Positions 35,295 through 44,377 of a DNA stretch of 64,000 nucleotides are shown piece by piece. Under the pieces are notes generated by a model that had not been told where the DNA came from, ran no database searches, and was given only the letters and a program-made list of their open reading frames with translations. Every line of letters begins with the position of its first letter. The first letter of the stretch is position 1. This DNA comes from an uncultured Burkholderiales bacterium. GTDB taxonomy: Bacteria > Pseudomonadota > Gammaproteobacteria > Burkholderiales > Burkholderiaceae_C. Made by a program: the position numbers and the translations under genes. The stretch is from positions 1-64,000 of the forward strand of contig CAIZSE010000087.1 in NCBI GenBank assembly GCA_903935585.1. The letters run 5' to 3'.

Positions 35295-36044
35295 ATGAAT
35301 TTCATCCGCTCTCTTGCCCATGTTTTGTGGATGGCCATCACCGTCGTGCCGTGGGCCTTGTTTGTGGTGGGCGTGTCGTACTTCATCAGCAGTACCCGCC
35401 TGTACTGGATTTGCGCCGGCTGGCTGCGCTTGGCCGTGAACAGCGGCACCTGGATTCTGGGCATCGAAAACCGCATTCAAGGCATGGAAAACCTGCCGCA
35501 GGGCCGCAAAGACCCGGCCGTCTTGCTGGTCAAGCACCAGTCGACCTGGGAGACTTTTGTGATGCCCGCGATCATGCCGCACCCGCTGGCTTATGTGTTC
35601 AAGAAAGAGCTGCTCAGCGTGCCGTTTTTCGGTTGGGCCATGGGCCGCATGGACATGATCCACATCGACCGCAAAGAGCGCTCGCGCGCCTTTGCCAAAG
35701 TGGTCCAGCAGGGCCGTCGCCTGATGCAGGAAGGCGTCTGGGTGATCATGTTTCCCGAGGGCACCCGCATCCCGCGTGGTCAAAAGGGCGAGTACAAAAG
35801 CGGTGGTGCGCGGCTGGCGATTGCCGCGGGTGTGCCGGTGATTCCGATTGCCGTGACTTCGGCGCGTTGCTGGCCGACCCGGGCGTTTGTCAAAAAACCG
35901 GGCGTGGTCGACATCTCGATTGGCAAAGCGATTCCGAGTGAAGGGCGAAGTGCTGACGAACTGATGCTGGAGGTCGAGGCCTGGATCGAGTCTGAAATGC
36001 ACCGCCTGGACCCCGAGGCTTACCCTGCCGCCATCGGGCACTGA
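35295..36044 (+). CDS. plsC: 1-acyl-sn-glycerol-3-phosphate acyltransferase
   Basis: A 249-residue membrane acyltransferase of phosphatidic acid synthesis. An N-terminal helix is followed by the motif HQSTWE (an H-x4-E variant of the usual H-x4-D, common in betaproteobacteria), the glycerophosphate site MFPEGTRIPRG and VPVIPIAVTSARCW. Position after gmhB and before the metallopeptidase is typical for Comamonadaceae. Confidence 0.93.
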   Translation: MNFIRSLAHVLWMAITVVPWALFVVGVSYFISSTRLYWICAGWLRLAVNSGTWILGIENRIQGMENLPQGRKDPAVLLVKHQSTWETFVMPAIMPHPLAYVFKKELLSVPFFGWAMGRMDMIHIDRKERSRAFAKVVQQGRRLMQEGVWVIMFPEGTRIPRGQKGEYKSGGARLAIAAGVPVIPIAVTSARCWPTRAFVKKPGVVDISIGKAIPSEGRSADELMLEVEAWIESEMHRLDPEAYPAAIGH

Positions 36045-36061
36045 GACGAAACGGGCAAACC

Positions 36062-36967
36062 ATGCGCGCGCCTTTGCAGTTTGTGTTGGACTTTTTCACG
36101 GGGGGCGATCCGGTCTTGCCCGTGAAAACACAGCCGACCTCTCCGGCATTCCCGGCGTCTTCGCAGGTACCTCCAGCCCCTGAGTTGGTCAGTTCTGTGG
36201 CGCTGCCCCATGTCGACGGTCTGGGGTTCACCCACCCTGCGGCCAACCGGCATGCGCAGTTGCAGGGCGTCACGGTGTCTTTTCGTTTTGAGCGCTCACG
36301 CCGCAAAAGCATCGGCTTCATGGTCGGGGCCGACGGTCTGGTGGTGCGTGCACCGAGTTGGGTGACTTTGCGCGAAGTGGACACTTCCGTGCAGGAAAAA
36401 GGCGCCTGGATCGTGGCCAAGTTGCAGCAGTTCAAAGAGCAGCAGACCGAACAATTTCAACAAGCCATTGAGTGGCGTCATGGCGCTGAGGTGCCCTATC
36501 TGGGACGCATGGTGCAACTGTGCGTGCTGGAGCGTGGCGTAGGCCGCGTGCTCGGCCAAGACATTCCTGCTGAGCAAGTGTTGCCTGTGACGGTGCCACC
36601 CGGCGCCACCGTGACCCAGGTGCGCGATGCGGCGCAGGTGTGGCTCAAGAAGCAGGCCAAGGGTTTGTTTGAGCAGCGCCTGAACCACTTTGCACCCTTG
36701 CTGGGTGTGCGCTGGCAAAAACTCAGCCTGTCGAGCGCCAGCACGCGTTGGGGGAGCGCCCGCACCGATGGCCACATCCGCCTGAATTGGCGACTCATCC
36801 ATTTGCCCATCAGCCAGATCGATTACGTGGTGGTGCACGAGTTGGCCCATTTGCGCGAGATGAACCACGGCCCTCGCTTTTGGGAAACAGTGGGCGAGGT
36901 CATGCCCGATTACGCTCAGCGGCGCAAAGCCTTGCGTCAGGCCCCGTCAGGTCTCAATCAAGACTGA
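36062..36967 (+). CDS. YgjP/SprT-like zinc metallopeptidase (DUF45)
   Basis: A 301-residue protein with the zinc motif HELAHLREMNH (HExxH plus downstream His) near residue 260, preceded by RWGSA.-type SSASTRWGSAR. The N-terminal ~80 residues are variable and Pro-rich. Homologues are uncharacterised M48-like or SprT-like peptidases. Its final codons overlap the end of the convergent MBL gene. Confidence 0.88.
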   Translation: MRAPLQFVLDFFTGGDPVLPVKTQPTSPAFPASSQVPPAPELVSSVALPHVDGLGFTHPAANRHAQLQGVTVSFRFERSRRKSIGFMVGADGLVVRAPSWVTLREVDTSVQEKGAWIVAKLQQFKEQQTEQFQQAIEWRHGAEVPYLGRMVQLCVLERGVGRVLGQDIPAEQVLPVTVPPGATVTQVRDAAQVWLKKQAKGLFEQRLNHFAPLLGVRWQKLSLSSASTRWGSARTDGHIRLNWRLIHLPISQIDYVVVHELAHLREMNHGPRFWETVGEVMPDYAQRRKALRQAPSGLNQD

Positions 36968-38094
36968 GCGGTTCTGAAGCGAATAATGCCATCGCCATCG
37001 CGCTGGCGCAGCATCTGGCCGGACAGCCACAGCAGGTTCAAATGGGCCACCGCTTCGCCCAAGGCAAAGGTGGTCTGGTGCATGTCGAGTGGGCGCTTGA
37101 ACAATATGGGCAGCAATTCGTGGGCGCACTTGGCTTGATCGCGGCAGGCTTGCAGCAGTTCGGCCAAGCGGTCTGCATGGTGCACACAAAGCTGTTCAAT
37201 GCGCGATGCTGCGCCCCGAAACGGGCGGCCGTGCGAGGGCAGGATCAGGGTGTGGTCCGGCAGGTGCGCCATTTTTTCCAGAGAATCCAGAAACAGCTGA
37301 AGCGGGTTGCTGTCCGGCTCCATGGCGTACACGCTGACGTTGGTGGAAATGGCTGGCAGCAGCATGTCGCCGCTGATCAACAACTGGTTTTTGGCGTCAT
37401 GCAGTGCCATGTGTTCTGGTGAGTGGCCGTAACCACTGATGCATTGCCAGACCCGGTCGCCGATCTGCACAGGCGCCCCCGCCATCAGGCGAACGTAGGC
37501 GCCAGGAATTTGAGGCACCATGCTCGGGTAGTAGCCGACACGGGCTTTGACCTGGGCCAGTTCCTCGGGCTGGCGCCAGCCGTGCGCTGCAAAAAAGGCC
37601 ATGGTGGGCGCACCGCCAAAGTTGGACACCCCGCTGCTGGCCAACAAGGCCGATTGGTATTCGCTGGTACTCATCCACAAAGGGGCCTGCCAGCGCTCAC
37701 ACAGCCAATGGGCCAGACCCATGTGGTCCGGGTGCATGTGGGTGACCAGCACACGCAAGACGGGCAAGCCCTGCAGCATTTGCTGTTCCACTTGCAACCA
37801 GGCTTCTCGGGTCGCGGGGTTGTCGATGCCGCAGTCCACCACCGTCCAGCCTTCTTGCATCTCGCCCCCTTGCGTGGGGTGCGGCAGGCGGTCACGCAGC
37901 AGCCACAGGTTGATGTGGTTCAGGGCAAAGGGCAGGGCCATGCGCAACCAGAAAATGCCAGGCGCGACCTCGATGGCTGAGCCCGTGTCGGGCAGTTGGT
38001 CTGCCAAGGGGAAGCTCAGCGGATGACTCGGGGTGTGGGGCGGGACGCGGGCGTCTGGCTGTTGCATCACGGGGGCTGTGGGCAATGTGGACAT
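36958..38094 (-). CDS. MBL-fold metallo-hydrolase, LACTB2/thioesterase-like
   Basis: A 378-residue MBL-fold enzyme with THMHPDHMG near 130 and the later ligands in YGHSPEHMALHD and LPSHGRPF. A C-terminal winged-helix region (~290-370) is typical of the LACTB2-like group. Divergent from the MerR regulator, with a regulator palindrome 33 bases upstream of its start, so it may be a member of the liu regulon, possibly hydrolysing an acyl thioester. Confidence 0.85.
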   Translation of the reverse strand: MSTLPTAPVMQQPDARVPPHTPSHPLSFPLADQLPDTGSAIEVAPGIFWLRMALPFALNHINLWLLRDRLPHPTQGGEMQEGWTVVDCGIDNPATREAWLQVEQQMLQGLPVLRVLVTHMHPDHMGLAHWLCERWQAPLWMSTSEYQSALLASSGVSNFGGAPTMAFFAAHGWRQPEELAQVKARVGYYPSMVPQIPGAYVRLMAGAPVQIGDRVWQCISGYGHSPEHMALHDAKNQLLISGDMLLPAISTNVSVYAMEPDSNPLQLFLDSLEKMAHLPDHTLILPSHGRPFRGAASRIEQLCVHHADRLAELLQACRDQAKCAHELLPILFKRPLDMHQTTFALGEAVAHLNLLWLSGQMLRQRDGDGIIRFRTAQS

Positions 38095-38126
38095 GCGTCA
38101 GGTGGTTTGGGTTAGCATTCGGGTCA

Positions 38127-38142
38127 TTGACGTTAACGTCAA
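38127..38142. promoter_or_regulatory. LiuR-type operator in the MBL/merR divergent region
   Basis: The perfect 16-bp palindrome TTGACGTTAACGTCAA. It differs in one central base from the second site at 38664-38679. Location between the MBL gene and the merR gene suits autoregulation and control of the MBL gene. Confidence 0.75.
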
Positions 38143-38222
38143 CGTAAACATGAATTTGTATTTTAGGGGGCGGCTTGTCACAGGGCTGTCCCCGCTGCGC
38201 AAGCACGGTGAGGAACCACGCC

Positions 38223-38627
38223 ATGGCGAACACATACACGATCAGCGATCTGGCCCAGGAATTTGACCTGACCACGCGCGCCATCCGTTTTTACGAAGAC
38301 ATGGGCTTGCTTGAGCCTGAGCGATCCGGCCCTGGTGGGCGCAACCGCGTGTATTCATCGCGTGACCGCACCCGCCTCAAGCTGACGCTGCGGGCCAAAC
38401 GCCTGGGTTTGTCCCTCACCGAGGCCAAAGACCTGATCGATATGTACGACAGTCCGCGCGACACGGTGCCCCAGCTCAAGAAGTTTCTGGTGGTGCTGGC
38501 CGAACACCGCCAGCAACTGGAGTCGCAGCTGGCCGACCTGGAGGCCACGCTGGACGAGGTCAAAACCCACGAAAAAGAAACCCGGACGCTGTTGACCAAG
38601 GCGACCAAAGCCGCACAGCTTGCCTGA
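38223..38627 (+). CDS. liuR: MerR-family transcriptional regulator, LiuR-like
   Basis: A 134-residue MerR regulator: N-terminal HTH (YTISDLAQEFDLTTRAIRFYEDMGLL) with a wing (RNRVYSSRDRTRLKL), then a long helical dimer arm (75-125). There is no cysteine pair, so it is not metal-sensing. Position before an isovaleryl-CoA dehydrogenase gene and the palindromes on both sides match LiuR, known in Proteobacteria to regulate branched-chain amino-acid degradation. The ATG at 38223 is preceded by GAGGAA; the upstream frame extension is not needed. Confidence 0.85.
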   Translation: MANTYTISDLAQEFDLTTRAIRFYEDMGLLEPERSGPGGRNRVYSSRDRTRLKLTLRAKRLGLSLTEAKDLIDMYDSPRDTVPQLKKFLVVLAEHRQQLESQLADLEATLDEVKTHEKETRTLLTKATKAAQLA

Positions 38628-38652
38628 ACACAAGGCAAGGATGGATGCGGTT

Positions 38653-38686
38653 TTTAATTGACGTTGACGTAAACGTCAATTAAAGT
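38653..38686 (+). promoter_or_regulatory. MerR-type promoter and operator of the liu operon
   Basis: A -35 TTGACG (38658-38663), 17-bp spacer and -10 TAAAGT (38681-38686). The spacer contains the palindrome TTGACGTAAACGTCAA (38664-38679). Thirteen-base arms TTTAATTGACGTT / AACGTCAATTAAA (38653-38684) also pair around it. An operator within the spacer is the MerR arrangement. The first gene starts ~25 bases after the predicted start of transcription. Confidence 0.75.
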
Positions 38687-38715
38687 CAGGGTTTCCCAAA
38701 ACCACTGGATTTGAT

Positions 38716-39150
38716 GTGAGTACTGCCCTTTCAGCCCACGAGCGCGTCGTCGCCAGCCTGGCCCGGCAGGGCATGATGAACCACCTTGGTGTGCGTTTGT
38801 TGTCGGCCACGGCAGGCCAGGTCGAATTGGCCTTGCCTTACAGCGACAAGGTGACGCAGCAACAAGGCGGCTTCCATGGTGGCGCCATTGGCGCACTGGC
38901 CGACATTGCCGGCGGTTACGCCGCCCTGACGGTCGCACCTGAGGGCATGGAAGTGGTCACCATTGAATACAAAATCAATTTTCTGAACAGCTTGCAAGGC
39001 GGCGAAATCCGCGCCACCGGCAAGGTGATCAAAGCCGGTCGACGCGTCATCGTCACTTCGGCCGAGGTGGTGCACATCGACAGCCAGGGCAAAAGCACCC
39101 CTTGTGCCGTGATGCAGCAAACCCTGACCCCCATACCCAAAACCTATTGA
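38716..39150 (+). CDS. PaaI-family hotdog thioesterase
   Basis: A 144-residue hotdog-fold protein with the family pattern GGFHGGAIGALADIAGGYAA near 55 and IEYKINFLN near 79. It hydrolyses acyl-CoA thioesters, possibly relieving CoA trapping in leucine breakdown. The start is GTG (38716); an ATG two bases earlier is out of frame and hits a stop at once. First gene of the liu operon. Confidence 0.88.
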   Translation: MSTALSAHERVVASLARQGMMNHLGVRLLSATAGQVELALPYSDKVTQQQGGFHGGAIGALADIAGGYAALTVAPEGMEVVTIEYKINFLNSLQGGEIRATGKVIKAGRRVIVTSAEVVHIDSQGKSTPCAVMQQTLTPIPKTY

Positions 39151-39195
39151 CCCAGCAGGTCAAGCGCCCTTATTCCAAAACGACAGGAAACCCTT

Positions 39196-40377
39196 ATGAA
39201 CAACTTGCCAGGCCTTAATTTTCAACTCGGTGAAGACATCGATGCATTGCGCGATGCCGTGCGCGACTTTGCGCAAGCCGAAATCGCACCGCGCGCCGCC
39301 GAGATCGACAAAAACGACCAGTTCCCGATGGACCTGTGGCGCAAGATGGGTGACCTGGGCGTGCTGGGCATCACGGTGGGCGAGGAATACGGTGGCGCCA
39401 ACATGGGCTACCTGGCGCACATGATCGCCATGGAGGAGATCTCCCGCGCCTCGGCCAGCGTGGGCCTGAGCTATGGCGCGCACAGCAACCTGTGCGTGAA
39501 CCAGATCAAGCGCAACGGCAACGAAGCCCAGCGCGCCAAGTACCTGCCCCAGCTGATTTCAGGCGAGCACGTGGGGGCTTTGGCCATGTCCGAGCCTGGC
39601 GCCGGTTCGGATGTCCTCAGCATGAAGCTCAAGGCCGAAGACAAAGGTGGTTACTACCTGCTCAACGGCTCCAAGATGTGGATCACCAACGGTCCTGACG
39701 CCGATACCCTGGTTGTTTATGCCAAAAGCGAACCTGAGTTGGGTGCGCGTGGCGTGTCCGCTTTCCTGATCGAAAAAGGCATGAAGGGCTTTTCGGTGGC
39801 GCAAAAGCTCGACAAGCTGGGCATGCGCGGCAGCCACACGGGCGAGTTGGTCTTCAACAACGTCGAAGTGCCTGCGGAAAACATCCTGGGGGGGCTGAAC
39901 AACGGTGCCAAAGTGCTGATGAGTGGCCTGGACTACGAACGCGCCGTGCTGTCCGGCGGCCCGCTGGGCATCATGCAATCGGTCATGGACAACGTGATCC
40001 CCTACATCCATGACCGCAAGCAGTTCGGCCAAAGCATTGGCGAGTTTCAACTGATTCAGGGCAAAGTGGCGGACATGTACACCGTGCTGCAAGCCGGACG
40101 CTCGTTTGCCTACACCGTGGCCAAAAACCTGGACCTGCTGGGTGCCGAGCATGTGCGCCAGGTGCGCAAGGACTGCGCCAGCGTGATTTTGTGGACCGCC
40201 GAAAAAGCCACCTGGATGGCGGGCGAGGGCGTGCAGATTTTTGGTGGCAATGGCTACATCAACGAATACCCGCTGGGCCGTTTGTGGCGCGATGCCAAGT
40301 TGTACGAGATCGGCGCGGGCACCAGCGAAATCCGCCGCATGCTGATTGGCCGCGAATTGTTTGCCGAGACTTGTTGA
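39196..40377 (+). CDS. liuA: isovaleryl-CoA dehydrogenase
   Basis: A 393-residue FAD acyl-CoA dehydrogenase converting isovaleryl-CoA to 3-methylcrotonyl-CoA. The catalytic Glu is Glu248 in [14 protein letters not shown], the helix G position used by isovaleryl-CoA dehydrogenases. The usual C-terminal Glu of short/medium-chain enzymes (YEGT) is replaced, reading [12 protein letters not shown]. The FAD motifs [10 protein letters not shown] and WITNG are present. This, plus linkage to methylcrotonyl-CoA carboxylase genes, makes the assignment firm. Confidence 0.95.
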   Translation: MNNLPGLNFQLGEDIDALRDAVRDFAQAEIAPRAAEIDKNDQFPMDLWRKMGDLGVLGITVGEEYGGANMGYLAHMIAMEEISRASASVGLSYGAHSNLCVNQIKRNGNEAQRAKYLPQLISGEHVGALAMSEPGAGSDVLSMKLKAEDKGGYYLLNGSKMWITNGPDADTLVVYAKSEPELGARGVSAFLIEKGMKGFSVAQKLDKLGMRGSHTGELVFNNVEVPAENILGGLNNGAKVLMSGLDYERAVLSGGPLGIMQSVMDNVIPYIHDRKQFGQSIGEFQLIQGKVADMYTVLQAGRSFAYTVAKNLDLLGAEHVRQVRKDCASVILWTAEKATWMAGEGVQIFGGNGYINEYPLGRLWRDAKLYEIGAGTSEIRRMLIGRELFAETC

Positions 40378-40407
40378 AGGCTTTTCCTGGACTGCGACAA
40401 TCACCGC

Positions 40408-41064
40408 ATGAGCACATCACTGCAACACCTTTTTGACAACAACCGTGAATGGGCCGCGCGCATGGTGCGCGAGAACCCTGCGTATTTTTCACGCCTGGCC
40501 AACCAGCAAACCCCCAAGTACTTGTGGATCGGCTGCTCTGACAGCCGCGTACCGGCCAACCAGATCACCGGACTTGACCCTGGCGAGGTCTTTGTGCACC
40601 GCAACGTGGCCAACGTGGTGGTGCATTCCGACTTGAATGCCTTGTCGGTCATTCAGTACGCGGTCGATGCCTTGAAGGTCGAGCACATCATGGTGGTCGG
40701 TCATTACGGCTGCGGCGGCGTATTGGCTGCCACGCGGGGCACGCGGGTGGGTCTGGCCGACAACTGGCTGCGCCACGTACAAGACGTGCGCTTGCGCCAC
40801 CGTCAGCGCCTGAACCATTTGCCGCAAGCCGAACTCGAATCCGCCATGTGCGAGATGAACGTGATTGAACAGGTGGGCAACGTGGCCTTGTCCAACGTCA
40901 TGCAAGACGCATGGAGCCGTGGCCAGAATGTCACCGTGCACGGCTGGATTTACGGTCTGGACGATGGCCTGGTGAAAGACCTGGGTGTCAGCATGACCGG
41001 CGCCAGTGAGGTGGTTGACGTGTTCCGTCGCGCCTTCAAGCGTTACCCACGCGGCGGCATGTGA
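40408..41064 (+). CDS. can: beta-class carbonic anhydrase
   Basis: A 218-residue zinc enzyme. Ligands are Cys43 and Asp45 with Arg47 (CSDSRVPANQ), His99 and Cys102 (HYGCGGV). It makes bicarbonate from CO2. Its place between two acyl-CoA oxidation genes and upstream of a biotin carboxylase suggests supply of bicarbonate to methylcrotonyl-CoA carboxylase. No signal peptide. Confidence 0.95.
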   Translation: MSTSLQHLFDNNREWAARMVRENPAYFSRLANQQTPKYLWIGCSDSRVPANQITGLDPGEVFVHRNVANVVVHSDLNALSVIQYAVDALKVEHIMVVGHYGCGGVLAATRGTRVGLADNWLRHVQDVRLRHRQRLNHLPQAELESAMCEMNVIEQVGNVALSNVMQDAWSRGQNVTVHGWIYGLDDGLVKDLGVSMTGASEVVDVFRRAFKRYPRGGM

Positions 41065-41163
41065 CGCGGGTGACGGACGTGCGTGTTGTACATCTTCAGA
41101 TGTCTTCCGTACGCTGTGCAAAACAACGAAAGTTGATTTCTTTTTGAATTGTTGGAGAACACC

Positions 41164-42345
41164 ATGTCCGATCCCATCGTCATCGTCAGTGCTGCCCGCA
41201 CCCCCATGGGCAGTTTCCAAAGCGACTTCGCCAGTCTGGCCGCGCACGACCTCGGGGGTGCCGCCATCAAGGCCGCCGTCGAGCGGGCTGGCATCAGCCC
41301 CGAACTGGTCACCGAGGTTTTGTTTGGCAACTGCCTGATGGCTGGTCAGGGCCAGGCCCCGGCGCGTCAGGCTGCCTTCAAGGGCGGCTTGCCCAAGAGC
41401 GCAGGCGCGGTCACTTTGTCAAAAATGTGCGGCTCGGGCATGCGCGCGGCCATGTTTGCGCACGACGCGCTGGTGGCCGGCACGCACGACGTGCTGGTGG
41501 CCGGTGGCATGGAAAGCATGACCAATGCACCTTACCTGTTGCTCAAGGGGCGCGGCGGTTACCGCATGGGCCATGACCGCATCTTTGACCACATGATGCT
41601 CGATGGCCTGGAGGACGCTTACGAACCTGGCCGCAGCATGGGCACCTTTGGCGAAGACTGCGCTGCCAAATACAACTTCACCCGCGCTGAGCAAGACCAC
41701 TTTGCCACCACCAGTGTGCAGCGTGCCAAGGCCGCCACCGAGTCGGGCGCCTTTGCCACCGAGATCACGCCGGTCACCGTGAAAGACCGCAGCGGTGAGC
41801 GCGTGGTGTCCATCGACGAAGGCCCGGGCAAAGTCAAGCTCGACAAGATCACATCGCTCAAACCCGCCTTCAAGAAAGACGGCACCATCACCGCCGCCAG
41901 CAGCTCGTCCATCAACGACGGCGCGGCCGCCATGGTGCTGATGCGCGAAAGCACGGCCGCCAAGCTGGGCTGCAAACCCCTGGCCCGCATCGTGAGCCAC
42001 GCCACCCACGCCCAAGAGCCCGAGTGGTTTGCCACCGCCCCCGTGGGCGCGACTCAAAAGGCCTTGGCCAAAGCGGGTTGGACGGTGCAAGATGTGGACC
42101 TGTGGGAAGTCAACGAAGCCTTTGCCGTGGTGCCCATGGCGCTCATGAAAGAGCTGAATGTGTCGCACGACAAGGTGAATGTGAATGGCGGCGCTTGCGC
42201 ACTGGGGCACCCCATTGGCGCATCGGGTGCGCGCATCATGGTCACGCTGATCCACGCCCTGAAGGCGCGTGGCCTCAAAAAGGGTCTGGCCACGCTGTGC
42301 ATCGGCGGCGGTGAAGGCACGGCGATTGCCCTCGAACTGGTTTGA
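41164..42345 (+). CDS. acetyl-CoA C-acetyltransferase (thiolase)
   Basis: A 393-residue thiolase with active-site Cys89 (KMCGSGM), the NEAFA motif, GHPIGASGARI (His) and the second cysteine in CIGGGEG. It cleaves acetoacetyl-CoA to acetyl-CoA, the natural end of leucine catabolism after HMG-CoA lyase. The ATG at 41164 follows TTGGAG. The next gene starts 13 bases after its stop. Confidence 0.93.
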   Translation: MSDPIVIVSAARTPMGSFQSDFASLAAHDLGGAAIKAAVERAGISPELVTEVLFGNCLMAGQGQAPARQAAFKGGLPKSAGAVTLSKMCGSGMRAAMFAHDALVAGTHDVLVAGGMESMTNAPYLLLKGRGGYRMGHDRIFDHMMLDGLEDAYEPGRSMGTFGEDCAAKYNFTRAEQDHFATTSVQRAKAATESGAFATEITPVTVKDRSGERVVSIDEGPGKVKLDKITSLKPAFKKDGTITAASSSSINDGAAAMVLMRESTAAKLGCKPLARIVSHATHAQEPEWFATAPVGATQKALAKAGWTVQDVDLWEVNEAFAVVPMALMKELNVSHDKVNVNGGACALGHPIGASGARIMVTLIHALKARGLKKGLATLCIGGGEGTAIALELV

Positions 42346-42358
42346 CCGAAAGACACCC

Positions 42359-43486
42359 ATGCTGCTGACCCCCGACCAGGAAATGATCCGCGAAGCCGTG
42401 CGCGATTTTGCGCAGCGCGAGCTGTGGCCCCACGCTGCAGAGTGGGACAAAAAGCACCACTTCCCCAAAGACGTGCACAAGGGCCTGGCCGCGCTGGGGG
42501 CGTATGGCATCTGCGTGCCTGAAGAGCTGGGTGGCGCGGGTCTGGACTATGTGTCGCTGGCGCTGGTGCTTGAAGAAATCGCTGCCGGTGATGGCGGCGT
42601 CAGCACCACCATCAGCGTGACCAACTGCCCGGTGAATGCCATCCTCATGATGTATGGCAACGCCGCACAAAAATCGCAGTGGCTCACACCTTTGGCCCAA
42701 GGGCAAATGCTCGGCGCGTTTTGCCTGACCGAGCCACATGTGGGCTCGGACGCTTCGGCCTTGCGCACCACCGCTGTGAAAGACGGCGACGCGTACGTGA
42801 TCAACGGCGTCAAGCAGTTCATCACCAGTGGCAAGCACGGCGATGTGGCGGTTGTGATCGCTGTGACCGACAAGGGCGCGGGCAAGAAAGGCATGAGCGC
42901 CTTTTTGGTGCCCACCAGCGCGCCCGGTTATGTGGTGGCACGCCTCGAAGACAAGCTGGGCCAGCATTCCAGTGACACGGCACAGATCAACTTCGACAAC
43001 TGCCGCATCCCGGCCGAAAATCTGATTGGGCAAGAGGGCGAGGGCTACAAAATCGCCTTGTCATCGCTCGAAGGTGGCCGCATCGGCATCGCCGCACAAA
43101 GCTTGGGCATGGCCCGCAGCGCGCTGGATGTGGCGATCGACTACGCCAAGCAGCGTGAGAGCTTTGGCACGAGCATCTTCAACCACCAGGCGGTGGGTTT
43201 TCGCCTGGCCGACTGCGCCACGCAACTCGAAGCGGCGCGCCAGCTGATCTGGCACGCTGCCAGCCTGCGCGACGCGGGCAGGCCTTGTCTGAAAGAAGCC
43301 GCCATGGCCAAGCTGTTTGCCAGCGAGGCTGCCGAAATGGTCTGCTCGGCTGCCATCCAGACCCTTGGAGGCTACGGCTATGTGAGCGACTTTCCGGTTG
43401 AGCGCATTTACCGCGATGTGCGCGTCTGCCAAATTTACGAAGGCACGAGCGACGTGCAAAAAATCATCATCCAGCGCGCCCTTTAA
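42359..43486 (+). CDS. acyl-CoA dehydrogenase (short/branched-chain type)
   Basis: A 375-residue acyl-CoA dehydrogenase with FAD motifs CLTEPHVGSDA and FITSGK and the catalytic Glu in QIYEGTSDVQK near 362, the short/medium-chain position. This sets it apart from LiuA, 3 kb upstream, so a different acyl-CoA (butyryl, isobutyryl or 2-methylbutyryl) is likely. The ATG at 42359 gives a standard N-terminus; longer frames overlap the thiolase. Confidence 0.9.
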   Translation: MLLTPDQEMIREAVRDFAQRELWPHAAEWDKKHHFPKDVHKGLAALGAYGICVPEELGGAGLDYVSLALVLEEIAAGDGGVSTTISVTNCPVNAILMMYGNAAQKSQWLTPLAQGQMLGAFCLTEPHVGSDASALRTTAVKDGDAYVINGVKQFITSGKHGDVAVVIAVTDKGAGKKGMSAFLVPTSAPGYVVARLEDKLGQHSSDTAQINFDNCRIPAENLIGQEGEGYKIALSSLEGGRIGIAAQSLGMARSALDVAIDYAKQRESFGTSIFNHQAVGFRLADCATQLEAARQLIWHAASLRDAGRPCLKEAAMAKLFASEAAEMVCSAAIQTLGGYGYVSDFPVERIYRDVRVCQIYEGTSDVQKIIIQRAL

Positions 43487-43506
43487 CAAACAAGAAGGAG
43501 ACTCCC

Positions 43507-43938
43507 ATGCCGATCACCAAAGGATTCCAGGCACTCGTCGACGAGGCCATGGGCCAAGTCACGACCTACAGTGTTGAACAGGTCAAAGCCCGCCTGAACG
43601 ACCCGAAGGTGCAGATCGTGGACATCCGCGACCCGCGAGAGCTGGAACGTGAAGGCACGGTTTCGGGTGCCTTGCTGGCCCCGCGGGGCATGCTGGAGTT
43701 TTGGGTTGACCCCGCCTCGCCTTATTTCAAGCCGGTGTTTGCAGATGAAAGCAAAGAGTTCATTTTGTTTTGCGGCGCTGGCTGGCGCAGCGCCTTGGCC
43801 ACCAAAACCTTGCAAGACATGGGCATGACCAATGTGGCCCACATCGACGGTGGCTACAGCGCCTGGAAAAAAGCCTTTGCACCCATGGTCACGCTGGAGC
43901 AGCACAAGGCTGAAAGCGCTTCGCGCAAAGTACCTTGA
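43507..43938 (+). CDS. single-domain rhodanese-like protein
   Basis: A 143-residue rhodanese domain with active-site Cys89 in LFCGAGWRSA and IVDIRDPRELEREG near 37. It transfers sulfane sulfur or acts as a redox carrier. An AAGAAGGAG site precedes it. Its role inside the liu cluster is unclear. Confidence 0.9.
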   Translation: MPITKGFQALVDEAMGQVTTYSVEQVKARLNDPKVQIVDIRDPRELEREGTVSGALLAPRGMLEFWVDPASPYFKPVFADESKEFILFCGAGWRSALATKTLQDMGMTNVAHIDGGYSAWKKAFAPMVTLEQHKAESASRKVP

Positions 43939-43969
43939 CACTCGTTCCCCCCTCTGAAAAACCAAGCCC

Positions 43970-44371
43970 TTGGCGGGAGTGAATTTGCAAGCTTGCCCCT
44001 GTGGACGCCGCACGGCCAAAGGCCAAACCTTTGACTTGGACCATTGCTGCGGCCCTTTGCACTCAGGCCAGGCTGCACCCGATGCCGAACGCCTCATGCG
44101 CTCGCGCTACAGCGCCTTTGTGCGGGGCGATGTGGCGTATTTGCTGACGACCTGGCACGCCAGCAGACGCCCTGCAACGATCGAACTCGACGCGGGTTCC
44201 AAATGGTTGGGACTGGAGATCAAACAGCACCGCACCACAGGCCCTGAAACCGCTGAGGTCGAATTCGTCGCCCGCTTTCGAGTTGGCGGCAAGGCCGTGC
44301 GCCAGCATGAACGCAGCCGTTTTGTGCAAGAAGAGGGGCGCTGGTTTTATGTGGACGGTGATGTGCTCTGA
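43970..44371 (+). CDS. YchJ-family (UPF0225) protein
   Basis: A 133-residue protein with the N-terminal Cys block ACPCGR.....F..CCGP and the YchJ middle ([23 protein letters not shown]). SEC-C-like zinc-binding and NTF2-like folds are known for this family; function is not. The start is TTG 43970 or GTG 43979, both with a GGGAG nearby. Confidence 0.85.
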   Translation: MAGVNLQACPCGRRTAKGQTFDLDHCCGPLHSGQAAPDAERLMRSRYSAFVRGDVAYLLTTWHASRRPATIELDAGSKWLGLEIKQHRTTGPETAEVEFVARFRVGGKAVRQHERSRFVQEEGRWFYVDGDVL

Positions 44372-44377
44372 AACCTT

